A DNA stretch of 64,000 nucleotides from Planctomycetota bacterium (GTDB taxonomy: Bacteria; Planctomycetota; Phycisphaerae; UBA1845): positions 1 through 64,000 of the forward strand of contig JACQFE010000041.1 in the NCBI GenBank assembly GCA_016200265.1. The letters run 5' to 3'. Both the position numbers and the translations under genes were made by a program. The notes below the pieces were generated by a model. That model had not been told where the DNA came from. It did no database searches and was given only the letters and a program-made list of their open reading frames with translations. Below are positions 10,047 to 17,520 of this stretch, in pieces (the stretch's first letter is position 1; each line of letters begins with the position of its first letter).

Positions 10047-10124
10047 AAGCGATGTCCCTTAGAAAAGCGGCTGCTCCTTTCCTATTGTATGCACATTGTA
10101 AGACTGCGCCGCAACAAACCGATA

Positions 10125-10448
10125 TTACGCAGCCGTAGTATGACCTTGCTTTCGAGTCCTTTCGCCCCCTTGAGGTTTGCGTCGGGCACCGATACCTTCG
10201 TCCGGAGGTTCCTTGGGTTCCGGGCGATGAATCGATTCAGGAGACGTCACTGCTTCTTTTTCGACGGCTTTTGGTTTGAATCCAGACGAAGGCTCGGTCG
10301 GCGCCGTCCGCCGCTGGGACACTTCGTTGACCGTGGACTGAACATCCGCGTGACCGCTATCGCGAAATACGAAACAATACCCTCCCGCTCCCACCGCCAA
10401 TGCCGCCACCAATCCCAGCGCCACTCGTTGTGATTTTTCTCGGTCCAT
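10125..10448 (-). CDS. Small single-helix membrane protein
   Basis: A 107-residue protein. The ATG at 10448 is preceded by an aggag ribosome site; the open frame continues upstream to 10610 without protein-like features. MDREKSQRVALGLVAALAVG gives a basic N-terminus and one membrane helix. The rest is low-complexity and rich in Pro, Glu, Lys and Arg (RPEPKEPPDEGIG, KPQGGERTRKQ), likely disordered in the periplasm. No family recognised. It is divergent from the nuo cluster, and the 232-bp gap between them could hold both promoters. Confidence 0.6.
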   Translation of the reverse strand: MDREKSQRVALGLVAALAVGAGGYCFVFRDSGHADVQSTVNEVSQRRTAPTEPSSGFKPKAVEKEAVTSPESIHRPEPKEPPDEGIGARRKPQGGERTRKQGHTTAA

Positions 10449-10680
10449 CGCAAGTCTCCTGACAGCGAAAGATTGACGCGTCGTGAAACGCTCGTCGCCG
10501 AACACCTTGATCCGACACATTGTTTGATGCTGGACGCGTGGAAAAGTTCCGCGTGGGCACAATTTGCAAGGGATTTCGGCGGTTGCGTGGAAAGACCGCT
10601 TCGTTATCATTCGTGACAGTTTTCACGAAGTTCTGTCGTATAACGCAATCTCAAAGTGCGAAACGGGAGCGCAGGCGAGC

Positions 10681-12081
10681 GTGACGCAGTTTTCAGTACC
10701 CTGGCAGGTTGATCGGCAGGTTCAATACGGTGCCACCGCGCGCGGGTTGATCGCAATTGGGCGCGGGATTTACCGCATATTCGGGCCGATCATTGCCCGG
10801 TTTCCCGGTGCGATCCTGATCAGCGCCATCATCGGCGTGTGCTTCGTCGTCTGGATTCACGCCCTCGCCTTTGCGTACGTTGACGTGCGGATTCTGGAGC
10901 CGGCGGCCGCAGATCATGTGGCGTTGCCTGTAGCGGCACTTACGTCACCGTCGACTTGGGGCCTGACGCCGTCAGTAATCGATACCTATATCGTTCGTAG
11001 CGACGGCTGGGCAAAGGGCGCGGCGGGAATTCTCAAATATCTTTTGTGGCCTGTGCAATTCGGAATTCTGCGAGATTTCATCGCTCTCGGTGCAATCTTC
11101 GGATTATTTAACATCATTCCGATTTATACGATCTGGTGGGAACGGAAAGTTGCTGGCCGCATTCAATCGAGGCTGGGTCCTATGCGTGTCGGGGGCTGGC
11201 ACGGCTGGTCGCAGTCATTGGCCGACGGCATCAAGCTCATGCTCAAAGAAGACTTGATTCCGAAGGACGCTGATTCCATTCTGTTTCGACTCGCGCCGTA
11301 TCTGGCGATTATCCCCGCGGCACTAGGCTTCGTCGCTCTTCCGTTCGGCGATCGATATGTGTTCCGCGATCTCGACGTGGCGCTCGTTTTCATCCTCGGC
11401 GTTCTCGGCATCGAAGTCGTGGGCGTGATCCTCGCCGGCTGGGCGTCGAATAATAAGTGGAGCGTATACGGCGCAATGCGAGAAGCGTGCCAGATGGTGT
11501 CATACGAGATACCGATGGGCATGGCCTTGATGGTGCCGGTCGTGACCGCGGGCACGCTGAGCCTCCGCAAGATTGGCGACCTCCAATCCGACGGATGGTT
11601 CTCGTGGTTTGCATTCAATAGCCCGTTCGCATTTGCGGCCTTCGTTGTTTACTTCATCGCGTCACTGGCAAGTTGCAAGCGAGCGCCATTTGATCTGCCT
11701 GAGGCTGAGAGTGAACTTGTCGCAGGTTTTCACACCGAGTATTCCGGGCTTCGCTGGAGCTTTTTCTTTTTCGCCGAATATGCGGCCATGTTCATCGTCG
11801 GCGGGCTGGCGTCGATTCTGTTTCTCGGGGCATGGAACTCGCCGCTGCCGTCGTCATGGGGAAATGCGATCGCGACGGCTCTGGGCGATCATCAGGTTAT
11901 CGCGCGTGGGATCAACGGAGTTTTGTTCAGCGGGCCCATCTGGTTCCTCGTCAAATGCGTGTTCTTCCTGTATGTTCAAATCTGGCTGCGATGGACGCTG
12001 CCGCGAATCCGAATCGATCAGGTGTTGTATAGCTGCGTGCAGGTCATGCTGCCGCTGACGATGGTATGGCTCGCGTGGTGA
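10681..12081 (+). CDS. nuoH: NADH-quinone oxidoreductase subunit H
   Basis: NuoH anchors the hydrophilic arm of complex I and forms part of the quinone cavity. Diagnostic segments are IIPIYTIWWERKVAGRIQSR, GPMRVGG, WASNNKWS, RACQ-like REACQMVSYEIP and KRAPFDLPEAESELVAGFHT. At 466 residues it is longer than usual because of an extra N-terminal hydrophobic segment (about 25-55) and a linker before the conserved core. The start is uncertain: GTG at 10681 is chosen, and the frame stays open to a TTG at 10564. It is the first gene of a cluster H-J-K-L-M-N. Confidence 0.9.
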   Translation: MTQFSVPWQVDRQVQYGATARGLIAIGRGIYRIFGPIIARFPGAILISAIIGVCFVVWIHALAFAYVDVRILEPAAADHVALPVAALTSPSTWGLTPSVIDTYIVRSDGWAKGAAGILKYLLWPVQFGILRDFIALGAIFGLFNIIPIYTIWWERKVAGRIQSRLGPMRVGGWHGWSQSLADGIKLMLKEDLIPKDADSILFRLAPYLAIIPAALGFVALPFGDRYVFRDLDVALVFILGVLGIEVVGVILAGWASNNKWSVYGAMREACQMVSYEIPMGMALMVPVVTAGTLSLRKIGDLQSDGWFSWFAFNSPFAFAAFVVYFIASLASCKRAPFDLPEAESELVAGFHTEYSGLRWSFFFFAEYAAMFIVGGLASILFLGAWNSPLPSSWGNAIATALGDHQVIARGINGVLFSGPIWFLVKCVFFLYVQIWLRWTLPRIRIDQVLYSCVQVMLPLTMVWLAW

Positions 12082-12206
12082 ATTTGATTTTGGGCGCGAT
12101 CGGCGTTGTGTTTGTGCTTGGTTTCATCGCGATCGCGGCGTATGGCTTCTACCATCGCCGCCGACTACCGGGAAGTCTTGCGGTGGATGCGCTGCCGGGA
12201 GCATAG
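12066..12206 (+). CDS. 46-residue single-helix protein between nuoH and nuoJ
   Basis: The ATG at 12066 lies inside the 3' end of nuoH in another frame (16-nt overlap) and opens a frame to the TAG at 12204. The product starts MARVVNLILGAIGVVFVLGF, has one clean membrane helix, then FYHRRRLPGS and a short tail. Overlap-coupled placement inside an operon and the hydrophobic-then-basic pattern suggest a real small subunit or assembly peptide. It is short, so chance cannot be excluded. It occupies the position where nuoI would normally lie. Confidence 0.45.
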   Translation: MARVVNLILGAIGVVFVLGFIAIAAYGFYHRRRLPGSLAVDALPGA

Positions 12207-12207
12207 C

Positions 12208-12300
12208 GTGAAGAGTGAAGAGCGAAGATTGAAGATCGAAATGGGAACAGTGCATATGGTCTGTCCCTCTCGATCTTCGCCATTCGCTCTTCGATCTTGC
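12208..12300 (+). repeat. GAAGATCGAA-type imperfect palindromic repeat, nuoH/nuoJ gap
   Basis: The left arm (about 12210-12242) is built of GAAGAGCGAAGATTGAAG-like units. The right arm (about 12270-12300) carries TCGATCTTCGCCATTCGC and more. The arms are roughly complementary and could form a hairpin. The same core recurs at 12928-12950, 14798-14820 and 24587-24616, so this is a dispersed family. This copy reads through in the nuoJ frame, which may explain the apparent N-terminal extension of that gene. Confidence 0.75.
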
Positions 12301-12378
12301 TTTTCGGTCGGAGCGCTTTTCCTATCGTTCGCAAGCACTGCTTTCGCGAGCGCGGGAACAGCTATCGATCGGGGAGTT

Positions 12379-12891
12379 ATGACCGCTGCTCCCGCAGGAA
12401 AGCTCGAATGGCTTCTGTTCAACTTGGTTGCGGGAGGTGTTGTCGCATCCGTGATCGGCGTGTGCGTGAGCCGCAATATCGTGCGAATGGCCGTCTGGCT
12501 TTTTATCTGCCTCGGTTCCGTGGCGATGTTGTACTTCATGCTTGCGGCGAATTTTCTGGGCGCGATCCAGTTGATTGTCTACGCGGGCGGCACTCTGGTG
12601 CTGCTGATTTTCGGCGTGATGCTCACGAGCAAGTCGCCGTGGGTGCGCTGGGAAGCACCTCTGGTTGAAATGATCGCGGCGGGTGTCGTGTGCGTGACAC
12701 TGCTGGTAAGTCTATGGGCCGTGCTCTTGCGCACGACCTGGTCCGGCTTGGAATCGGTCTCGCCGGGTGCGTCGCTTGCGACGATCGGCGAGAAGTTGAT
12801 CAACGTGTACCTGGTTCCGTTCGAAGTGGCCGGCGTGCTGCTGATGATCGTGATGGTCGGGGCGGCTCATTTGGCAAGGCAGGAGGAGTAA
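12379..12891 (+). CDS. nuoJ: NADH-quinone oxidoreductase subunit J
   Basis: A 170-residue polytopic subunit of the complex I membrane arm, with FLGAIQLIVYAGGTLVLLIFGVM split as expected around a conserved Gly-rich helix and five predicted membrane helices. The ATG at 12379 has a ggggag ribosome site and gives the usual family length. The frame is open further upstream (ATGs at 12241 and 12256), adding a signal-like stretch SVGALFLSFASTAFASAG preceded by repeat-derived sequence. The longer form is possible, so the start is not settled. Confidence 0.87.
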   Translation: MTAAPAGKLEWLLFNLVAGGVVASVIGVCVSRNIVRMAVWLFICLGSVAMLYFMLAANFLGAIQLIVYAGGTLVLLIFGVMLTSKSPWVRWEAPLVEMIAAGVVCVTLLVSLWAVLLRTTWSGLESVSPGASLATIGEKLINVYLVPFEVAGVLLMIVMVGAAHLARQEE

Positions 12892-12892
12892 G

Positions 12893-12960
12893 ATCGGAGA
12901 ACGAATACTGAAGATCGAATTGTATTTTTCGATCTTCGCCATTCGCACTTCGCTTTTCTT
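12893..12960 (+). repeat. GAAGATCGAA-type repeat, nuoJ/nuoK gap
   Basis: The left arm is near 12900-12919 (ACGAATACTGAAGATCGAA). The right arm is 12928-12950, whose reverse complement is identical over 23 nt to 14798-14820 inside nuoL. It fills the whole gap between nuoJ and nuoK. Confidence 0.75.
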
Positions 12961-12967
12961 GAAATCG

Positions 12968-13279
12968 ATGACAATCGGTCTAACACATTATCTTGTCGTC
13001 GCAGCCGTCCTTTTCTGCGGCGGCCTGTTCACTATGATGACCAAGCGCAACGCCGTCGGAATTCTCATCGGCGTTGAGCTGGTGCTCACGAGTTCAATCC
13101 TAAATTTCGTGGCCTTCGATCGCTATCTTGGCAAAGGCCGGGTCGATGGTCAGATCACCGGACTGTTTATTATTGTGCTTGCTGCCGCCGAAGCAGCAAT
13201 TGCGGTCGCAATTTGCATTAACGTCTATAAGAACCTTTCGACGGTGGATGTGGATCGAGCAACAAGGCTGCAGGGATGA
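12968..13279 (+). CDS. nuoK: NADH-quinone oxidoreductase subunit K
   Basis: A 103-residue subunit with three membrane helices, the normal size. NAVGILIGVELVLTSSILNF carries the conserved Glu of the second helix, and IVLAAAEAAIAVAI carries the Glu of the third, both used in proton transfer. The frame extends upstream to 12920 through repeat sequence, so the ATG at 12968 is taken as the start. No strong ribosome site is visible, perhaps because the repeat replaced it. Confidence 0.92.
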   Translation: MTIGLTHYLVVAAVLFCGGLFTMMTKRNAVGILIGVELVLTSSILNFVAFDRYLGKGRVDGQITGLFIIVLAAAEAAIAVAICINVYKNLSTVDVDRATRLQG

Positions 13280-13285
13280 ACCCCT

Positions 13286-13342
13286 TTGTGGGACAGGCTT
13301 TCCAGCCTGTCATGCTGTGACCGACTAGAAAGTCGGTCCCAC
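13286..13342 (+). repeat. Double-hairpin repeat with matching outer arms, nuoK/nuoL gap
   Basis: The outer arms TGTGGGAC (13286-13293) and GTCCCACA (13335-13342) are perfectly complementary. Between them lie two hairpins: GACAGGCT/AGCCTGTC (13291-13310) and GACCGACT/AGTCGGTC (13318-13337), each with an 8-bp stem and 4-nt loop. The whole could fold as a cloverleaf-like RNA or a DNA cruciform. It begins 6 nt after nuoK and ends 8 nt before nuoL. Its sequence is unrelated to the other repeats in this operon. Confidence 0.85.
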
Positions 13343-13350
13343 AGGAACTG

Positions 13351-15732
13351 ATGAACGGTCACTCATACGAACTCGCTCTTGCTGCAGGCGTCCTCTCGCC
13401 ATTGTTTTCATTTTGGGCGCTGGTTTTCCTTGGGCCAAGAATGGGGAAACCAATTGCCGGCTGGTTCGGCGTCATTCTCGGCATGGGTGTTCCACTGGCG
13501 ATGGCCGCGTATGTCCTGCTAGGGTGGCTCGGCCTGGATGCGGCGGCACGCGCACAATTGACCGTCAACGCGATTCGCCTGCACTGGGCCTATCTCGGCA
13601 GTGTGCCCGTCACGATCGGCGTCAAGCTCGATTCGCTCACAGTGGCCATGTTCTTCATGGTCACGTTCATCGCCTTTTGGATTTTCTTTTTCAGCGTCGG
13701 CTACATGGCCGGTCATAGCGACGAAGTAGATCATCAGAGCAAATACCATCGCTTCTTCGCGTATCTTTCACTGTTCGGCTTCTCGATGCTCGGGCTGGTG
13801 GTGAGCAGCAGCCTGCTCTTTCTATTCATCTTCTGGGAACTTGTTGGCCTTTGCAGTTATCTGCTGATCGGATTCTATTTCGACAGGCAATACGCCACGC
13901 GGGCGGCCATGAAGGCCTTCATCACCAATCGAGTCGGCGACTTCGGCTTCATCATCGGGCTGATGCTCGTGTATTTTCATTTGCACACGCTCGATCTCGA
14001 TGAGGCCGCCAGGAATTTTGCGGCTCAGCACGCTTCAGGAACTGGCATTTTCGCAAACACGTTTGCGTTATTCGGCTTCGCATTACCGACGTTGATGGGC
14101 ATCGGATTGTTCTGCGGCGCGATGGGCAAGAGCGCTCAATTCCCGCTGCACGTCTGGCTTCCTGATGCGATGGCCGGTCCGACTCCGGTTAGCGCGCTCA
14201 TTCACGCGGCAACGATGGTGGCCGCCGGCGTCTATCTCGTGGCCCGAGTGTTCCGATTGATGACGCCCGATGCGTTGATGTTCATTTCCACGATCGGCTG
14301 CCTGACGCTATTCCTGATGGCATTGATCGCAATTGTGCAAACCGACATCAAGAAATGTCTGGCGTATTCAACGCTATCGCAACTTGGGTACATGATCTTC
14401 GGCTTGGGCTGCGGGGCGTGGATTGCGGCCTTGTTTCATCTCATCACGCACGCATTTTTCAAGGCCATGCTCTTCCTCGGCTCGGGCCAGGTCATCGAAG
14501 GCTGCCATCACGAGCAGGACATGCGCAAAATGGGCGGGCTGATCAAAAAGATGCCCGTGACAGGAATCACATTTCTAATCGGCGTGCTGGCAATTGCAGG
14601 GTTTGGGATCCCCGGCACGTCGATCGGACTGGGCGGATTTTTTTCCAAGGATGAAATTCTCGCGGTCGCATATGCCCGTGCGTTTCAGTGGGACGACGTG
14701 AAGAAATTCGAATCGTCGCATGAGCGCGGCGGCGAGGAACATCATTCGACGGAAAATACACCCCAACAGAATGGCGAATTGAATGATCCAAAGAGCAAAG
14801 TGCGAATGGCGAAGATCGAATCGGGCGAACAATTCCGCCTCGTGAGCGATGAGCCGCCACACAAAGCTGCCGCCGCCTCGCCGGAAACAACCGAGCCGGA
14901 GCATTCGGCCCACAGAATGGCATCAATCTTCGCGGGCACGAAACCGCTGCCATCCTGGATGTTCTGGCTGGCGATTGCGACGGCCTACATTACGCCCTTC
15001 TACATGATGCGGGCGTGGTGGATGACGTTTATGGGCAAGCCGCGCGACGAGCACGTTCATCATCATGCTCACGAAAGCTCGTTGATGTTCATCCCTCTCA
15101 TTGTTCTCGCCGGCGGCACGCTTGTCTCCAGTTATTTTCTGTTCCGGCCATTGATCGCGGATGCTTCCGCCGTTGCGAGTGCCGCGCCAATGGTTCTGGC
15201 GACAGATGGCGCTGTGCATACGCAAGCAATTTCCGCAGCGCATCACTGGCTCGAATACGGCGTCGGTTTTGCGTTCGCAATCGGTTTCATATTCGCAATC
15301 GCAATCTATGCGCGAGGATTGGAGATCGCACGGCGGATTCAGAATCTATTCTTCGTCTGGCCGGTGCATGCTTTGCTCGTCCACAAATACTACATCGACG
15401 AAATTTATGATCTCGTCTGGGTAAAGGGCTGCCTGCTTGTGGCGAACATTTGCAGGTTCTTTGACACCTGGATCGTCGATCTCGTTTTCGATACGCTTGC
15501 GGCGGGCACCGAGCGATTGGCCGCGTTCTCCGGGCTGGTCCTCGACAATCACGGCGTGGACGGCGTGGTCAATGGCGTGGCCAGCACGTCAATGGACGTT
15601 TCTGATGTGCTTCGCGGCCCACAGACGGGTCGTATCCGCAACTATGTCTTATTCGCCGCCGGCGCGGCGACGATGATTATTGTCTTGCTCCTTTGGGTTG
15701 GCGTGCGATCGGCAACTGCCGTCACGCCGTAG
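13351..15732 (+). CDS. nuoL: NADH-quinone oxidoreductase subunit L with enlarged loop
   Basis: A proton-pumping antiporter-like subunit of complex I, 793 residues against about 600-680 in most bacteria. Family landmarks include LFIFWELVGLCSYLLIGFY, PLHVWLPDAMAGPTPVSALI, HAATMVAAGVYL and GGFFSKDEILA (about 428-438). Much of the excess lies in a hydrophilic loop of about 80 residues (about 453-532), rich in His, Glu, Ser and Pro, between the FSKDE helix and the helix starting SWMFWLAIATAYITPF. Part of that loop is encoded by a copy of the intergenic repeat. The C-terminal lateral-helix region is present. Confidence 0.93.
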   Translation: MNGHSYELALAAGVLSPLFSFWALVFLGPRMGKPIAGWFGVILGMGVPLAMAAYVLLGWLGLDAAARAQLTVNAIRLHWAYLGSVPVTIGVKLDSLTVAMFFMVTFIAFWIFFFSVGYMAGHSDEVDHQSKYHRFFAYLSLFGFSMLGLVVSSSLLFLFIFWELVGLCSYLLIGFYFDRQYATRAAMKAFITNRVGDFGFIIGLMLVYFHLHTLDLDEAARNFAAQHASGTGIFANTFALFGFALPTLMGIGLFCGAMGKSAQFPLHVWLPDAMAGPTPVSALIHAATMVAAGVYLVARVFRLMTPDALMFISTIGCLTLFLMALIAIVQTDIKKCLAYSTLSQLGYMIFGLGCGAWIAALFHLITHAFFKAMLFLGSGQVIEGCHHEQDMRKMGGLIKKMPVTGITFLIGVLAIAGFGIPGTSIGLGGFFSKDEILAVAYARAFQWDDVKKFESSHERGGEEHHSTENTPQQNGELNDPKSKVRMAKIESGEQFRLVSDEPPHKAAAASPETTEPEHSAHRMASIFAGTKPLPSWMFWLAIATAYITPFYMMRAWWMTFMGKPRDEHVHHHAHESSLMFIPLIVLAGGTLVSSYFLFRPLIADASAVASAAPMVLATDGAVHTQAISAAHHWLEYGVGFAFAIGFIFAIAIYARGLEIARRIQNLFFVWPVHALLVHKYYIDEIYDLVWVKGCLLVANICRFFDTWIVDLVFDTLAAGTERLAAFSGLVLDNHGVDGVVNGVASTSMDVSDVLRGPQTGRIRNYVLFAAGAATMIIVLLLWVGVRSATAVTP
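14790..14825 (+). repeat. GAAGATCGAA-type repeat inside nuoL
   Basis: Positions 14798-14820 are identical over 23 nt to the reverse complement of 12928-12950 in the nuoJ/nuoK gap, and share the core GCGAATGGCGAAGATCGAA with copies at 12270 and 24587. Here it is read in frame as VRMAKIE within the enlarged NuoL loop. It shows that a mobile or amplifying intergenic repeat can be tolerated in this coding sequence. Confidence 0.8.
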
Positions 15733-15747
15733 TCAAAGAAATCGATT

Positions 15748-17385
15748 ATGGACCATATTCTCAGTTGGACGGTATTTGTTCCCGCAATCGGCGCACTTCT
15801 CTGCTTATTCGCACCGAAGCGGAAAATTCGTGGCGTCGCGGTCATTACCACCGTCGTCGCGCTCTTGCTTTCGCTTACCCTTTTCAAAACGTTTCTAGGC
15901 AACGGTCACGACCCGTCCTCCGTTTTCGGGCAACGCTATGGCACATTGCATCACGTCGAGCGCGCCCCGTGGATCGAAGTCCCCGGCAAATTCACGATCG
16001 AGTATTTCCTAGGCATCGATGGGCTTGGTTTTCCATTATTCGTCCTGACCACGTTTGTCTCTTTTCTGGCGTGCCTGGCTAGTTGGAATTTCGATCATTG
16101 GAAAAACAACAAAGGCGAGCGGGCTTATTATATTCTCTTTTTGCTGCTAGAGACGGGAATGCTCGGCGTGTTCGTCTCGCTCGATTTCTTCCTCTTCTAC
16201 ATCTTCTGGGAAGTCATGCTCTTGCCCATGTATTTCCTGATCGGCGTGTGGGGCGGGCCGCGAAAGGAATATGCGGCCATCAAGTTCTTTTTGTTCACTT
16301 TGGCCGGTTCAGTGCTGATGCTCGTCGCCCTCGTGGCGATGTATTTCTATAGTGCGACGGCGATCGAGCAGGCCGGCGGCTTGGTCGCGAGCGTGTATCG
16401 CCACGGGGTCAACATCACGCACGGCACGTTTGATTTGATCGAGCTGGCGACGAATCCGGCGATCCAGGCCTCCTTCGCATCGAAGACTACGCTGTTCCTC
16501 GGATATCCGATCGCGCCGATCATGTTCATGTTTTTGTTCATCGGCTTTGCCATCAAGCTGCCCAGCGTGCCGGTACACACCTGGCTGCCGGATGCACACG
16601 TCGAAGCGCCGACGCCGATCAGCATGATCCTTGCCGGCGTGCTCTTGAAGATGGGCGGCTATGGCTTTCTGCGAGTCTGCTATCCGATTTTTCCCGAGGG
16701 CGGGAAGTATTGGGCGTTCACGCTCGCGACGGTCGGGGTCGTCAGCATTCTGTATGGCGCGCTCTGTGCGATGGCCCAAAGCGATTTCAAGAAGCTGGTG
16801 GCCTACAGTTCCGTTTCGCACATGGGCTATGTGCTCCTCGGTATTGCGGTCATGACGGATACAGGATTCCAGGGGGCCATGTTCCAGATGATCGCTCACG
16901 GCGTCAGCTCGCCGATGTGCTTCTTTCTGGTCGGCGTGATTTATGACCGCGCCCATCATCGGGAGATCAATCGTTTCGGCGGCTTGTGGCTCACAATGCC
17001 GCGATATGGCACTCTGGCGACGATCGGCTTTTTCGCGTCGCTGGGCTTGCCGGGCATGTGCGGATTCATCGGTGAGCTTTGGGTGCTCATTGGCACGTTC
17101 CAGGCCGGTGCGAAGTACACCTGGGCGTATCCGATGGCAATCCTGGCGGCGAGCGGCGTGATTTTGACTGCTGGATATATTCTCTGGCTCATTCGCCGTG
17201 TTTATCTCGGCAAGGAGCGCGAGGAATATGCGGATTATTCCGACGCCGACCCGCGCGAGACATTGATTCTGATTCCAATGGCGGCGCTGTGCATCGCAAT
17301 GGGCGTGTTGCCCATGCAGACCGTGTTCAACTATACGAACGGAACGTTGAATCAGGTGTTGGCCCATGTGACGGGCGGACAGTGA
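15748..17385 (+). CDS. nuoM: NADH-quinone oxidoreductase subunit M
   Basis: An antiporter-like subunit of the complex I membrane arm, 545 residues, about 14 membrane helices. Landmarks are FYIFWEVMLLPMYFLIGVW with the conserved Glu, LPSVPVHTWLPDAHVEAPTP, KMGGYGFLR and LVAYSSVSHMGYVLLG. It starts 15 nt after nuoL and belongs to the same operon. Confidence 0.95.
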   Translation: MDHILSWTVFVPAIGALLCLFAPKRKIRGVAVITTVVALLLSLTLFKTFLGNGHDPSSVFGQRYGTLHHVERAPWIEVPGKFTIEYFLGIDGLGFPLFVLTTFVSFLACLASWNFDHWKNNKGERAYYILFLLLETGMLGVFVSLDFFLFYIFWEVMLLPMYFLIGVWGGPRKEYAAIKFFLFTLAGSVLMLVALVAMYFYSATAIEQAGGLVASVYRHGVNITHGTFDLIELATNPAIQASFASKTTLFLGYPIAPIMFMFLFIGFAIKLPSVPVHTWLPDAHVEAPTPISMILAGVLLKMGGYGFLRVCYPIFPEGGKYWAFTLATVGVVSILYGALCAMAQSDFKKLVAYSSVSHMGYVLLGIAVMTDTGFQGAMFQMIAHGVSSPMCFFLVGVIYDRAHHREINRFGGLWLTMPRYGTLATIGFFASLGLPGMCGFIGELWVLIGTFQAGAKYTWAYPMAILAASGVILTAGYILWLIRRVYLGKEREEYADYSDADPRETLILIPMAALCIAMGVLPMQTVFNYTNGTLNQVLAHVTGGQ

Positions 17386-17505
17386 AGACTGAAGTTAGAA
17401 GTGAGAATATGGAAAAGGCGCCTGATTCCGTTCAGTCAAACGGCGTTTCAAGTGGATTTTTCACTCTTCTATCTTCAGTCTTCGAACTTCGCTCGGCCTG
17501 ACTTA
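17386..17505 (+). repeat. GAAGACTGAAG-type inverted repeat, nuoM/nuoN gap
   Basis: The left arm (about 17386-17412) is made of GAAGACTGAAGTTAGAAG and similar words. The right arm (about 17461-17500) carries TCACTCTTCTATCTTCAGTC and TTCGAACTTCGCTCGG. The arms are largely complementary across a loop of about 50 nt. Its style matches the nuoH/J and nuoJ/K repeats, but the sequence is diverged. There is no gene in this 135-bp gap. Confidence 0.65.
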
Positions 17506-17520
17506 CGGTAACTTTTGAAC

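Noticed and set aside
16309..17367. Open frame of about 350 codons on minus inside nuoM
   Set aside because: Antisense shadow of a well-supported gene; composition rich in His, Arg and Glu as expected for the mirror of membrane codons.
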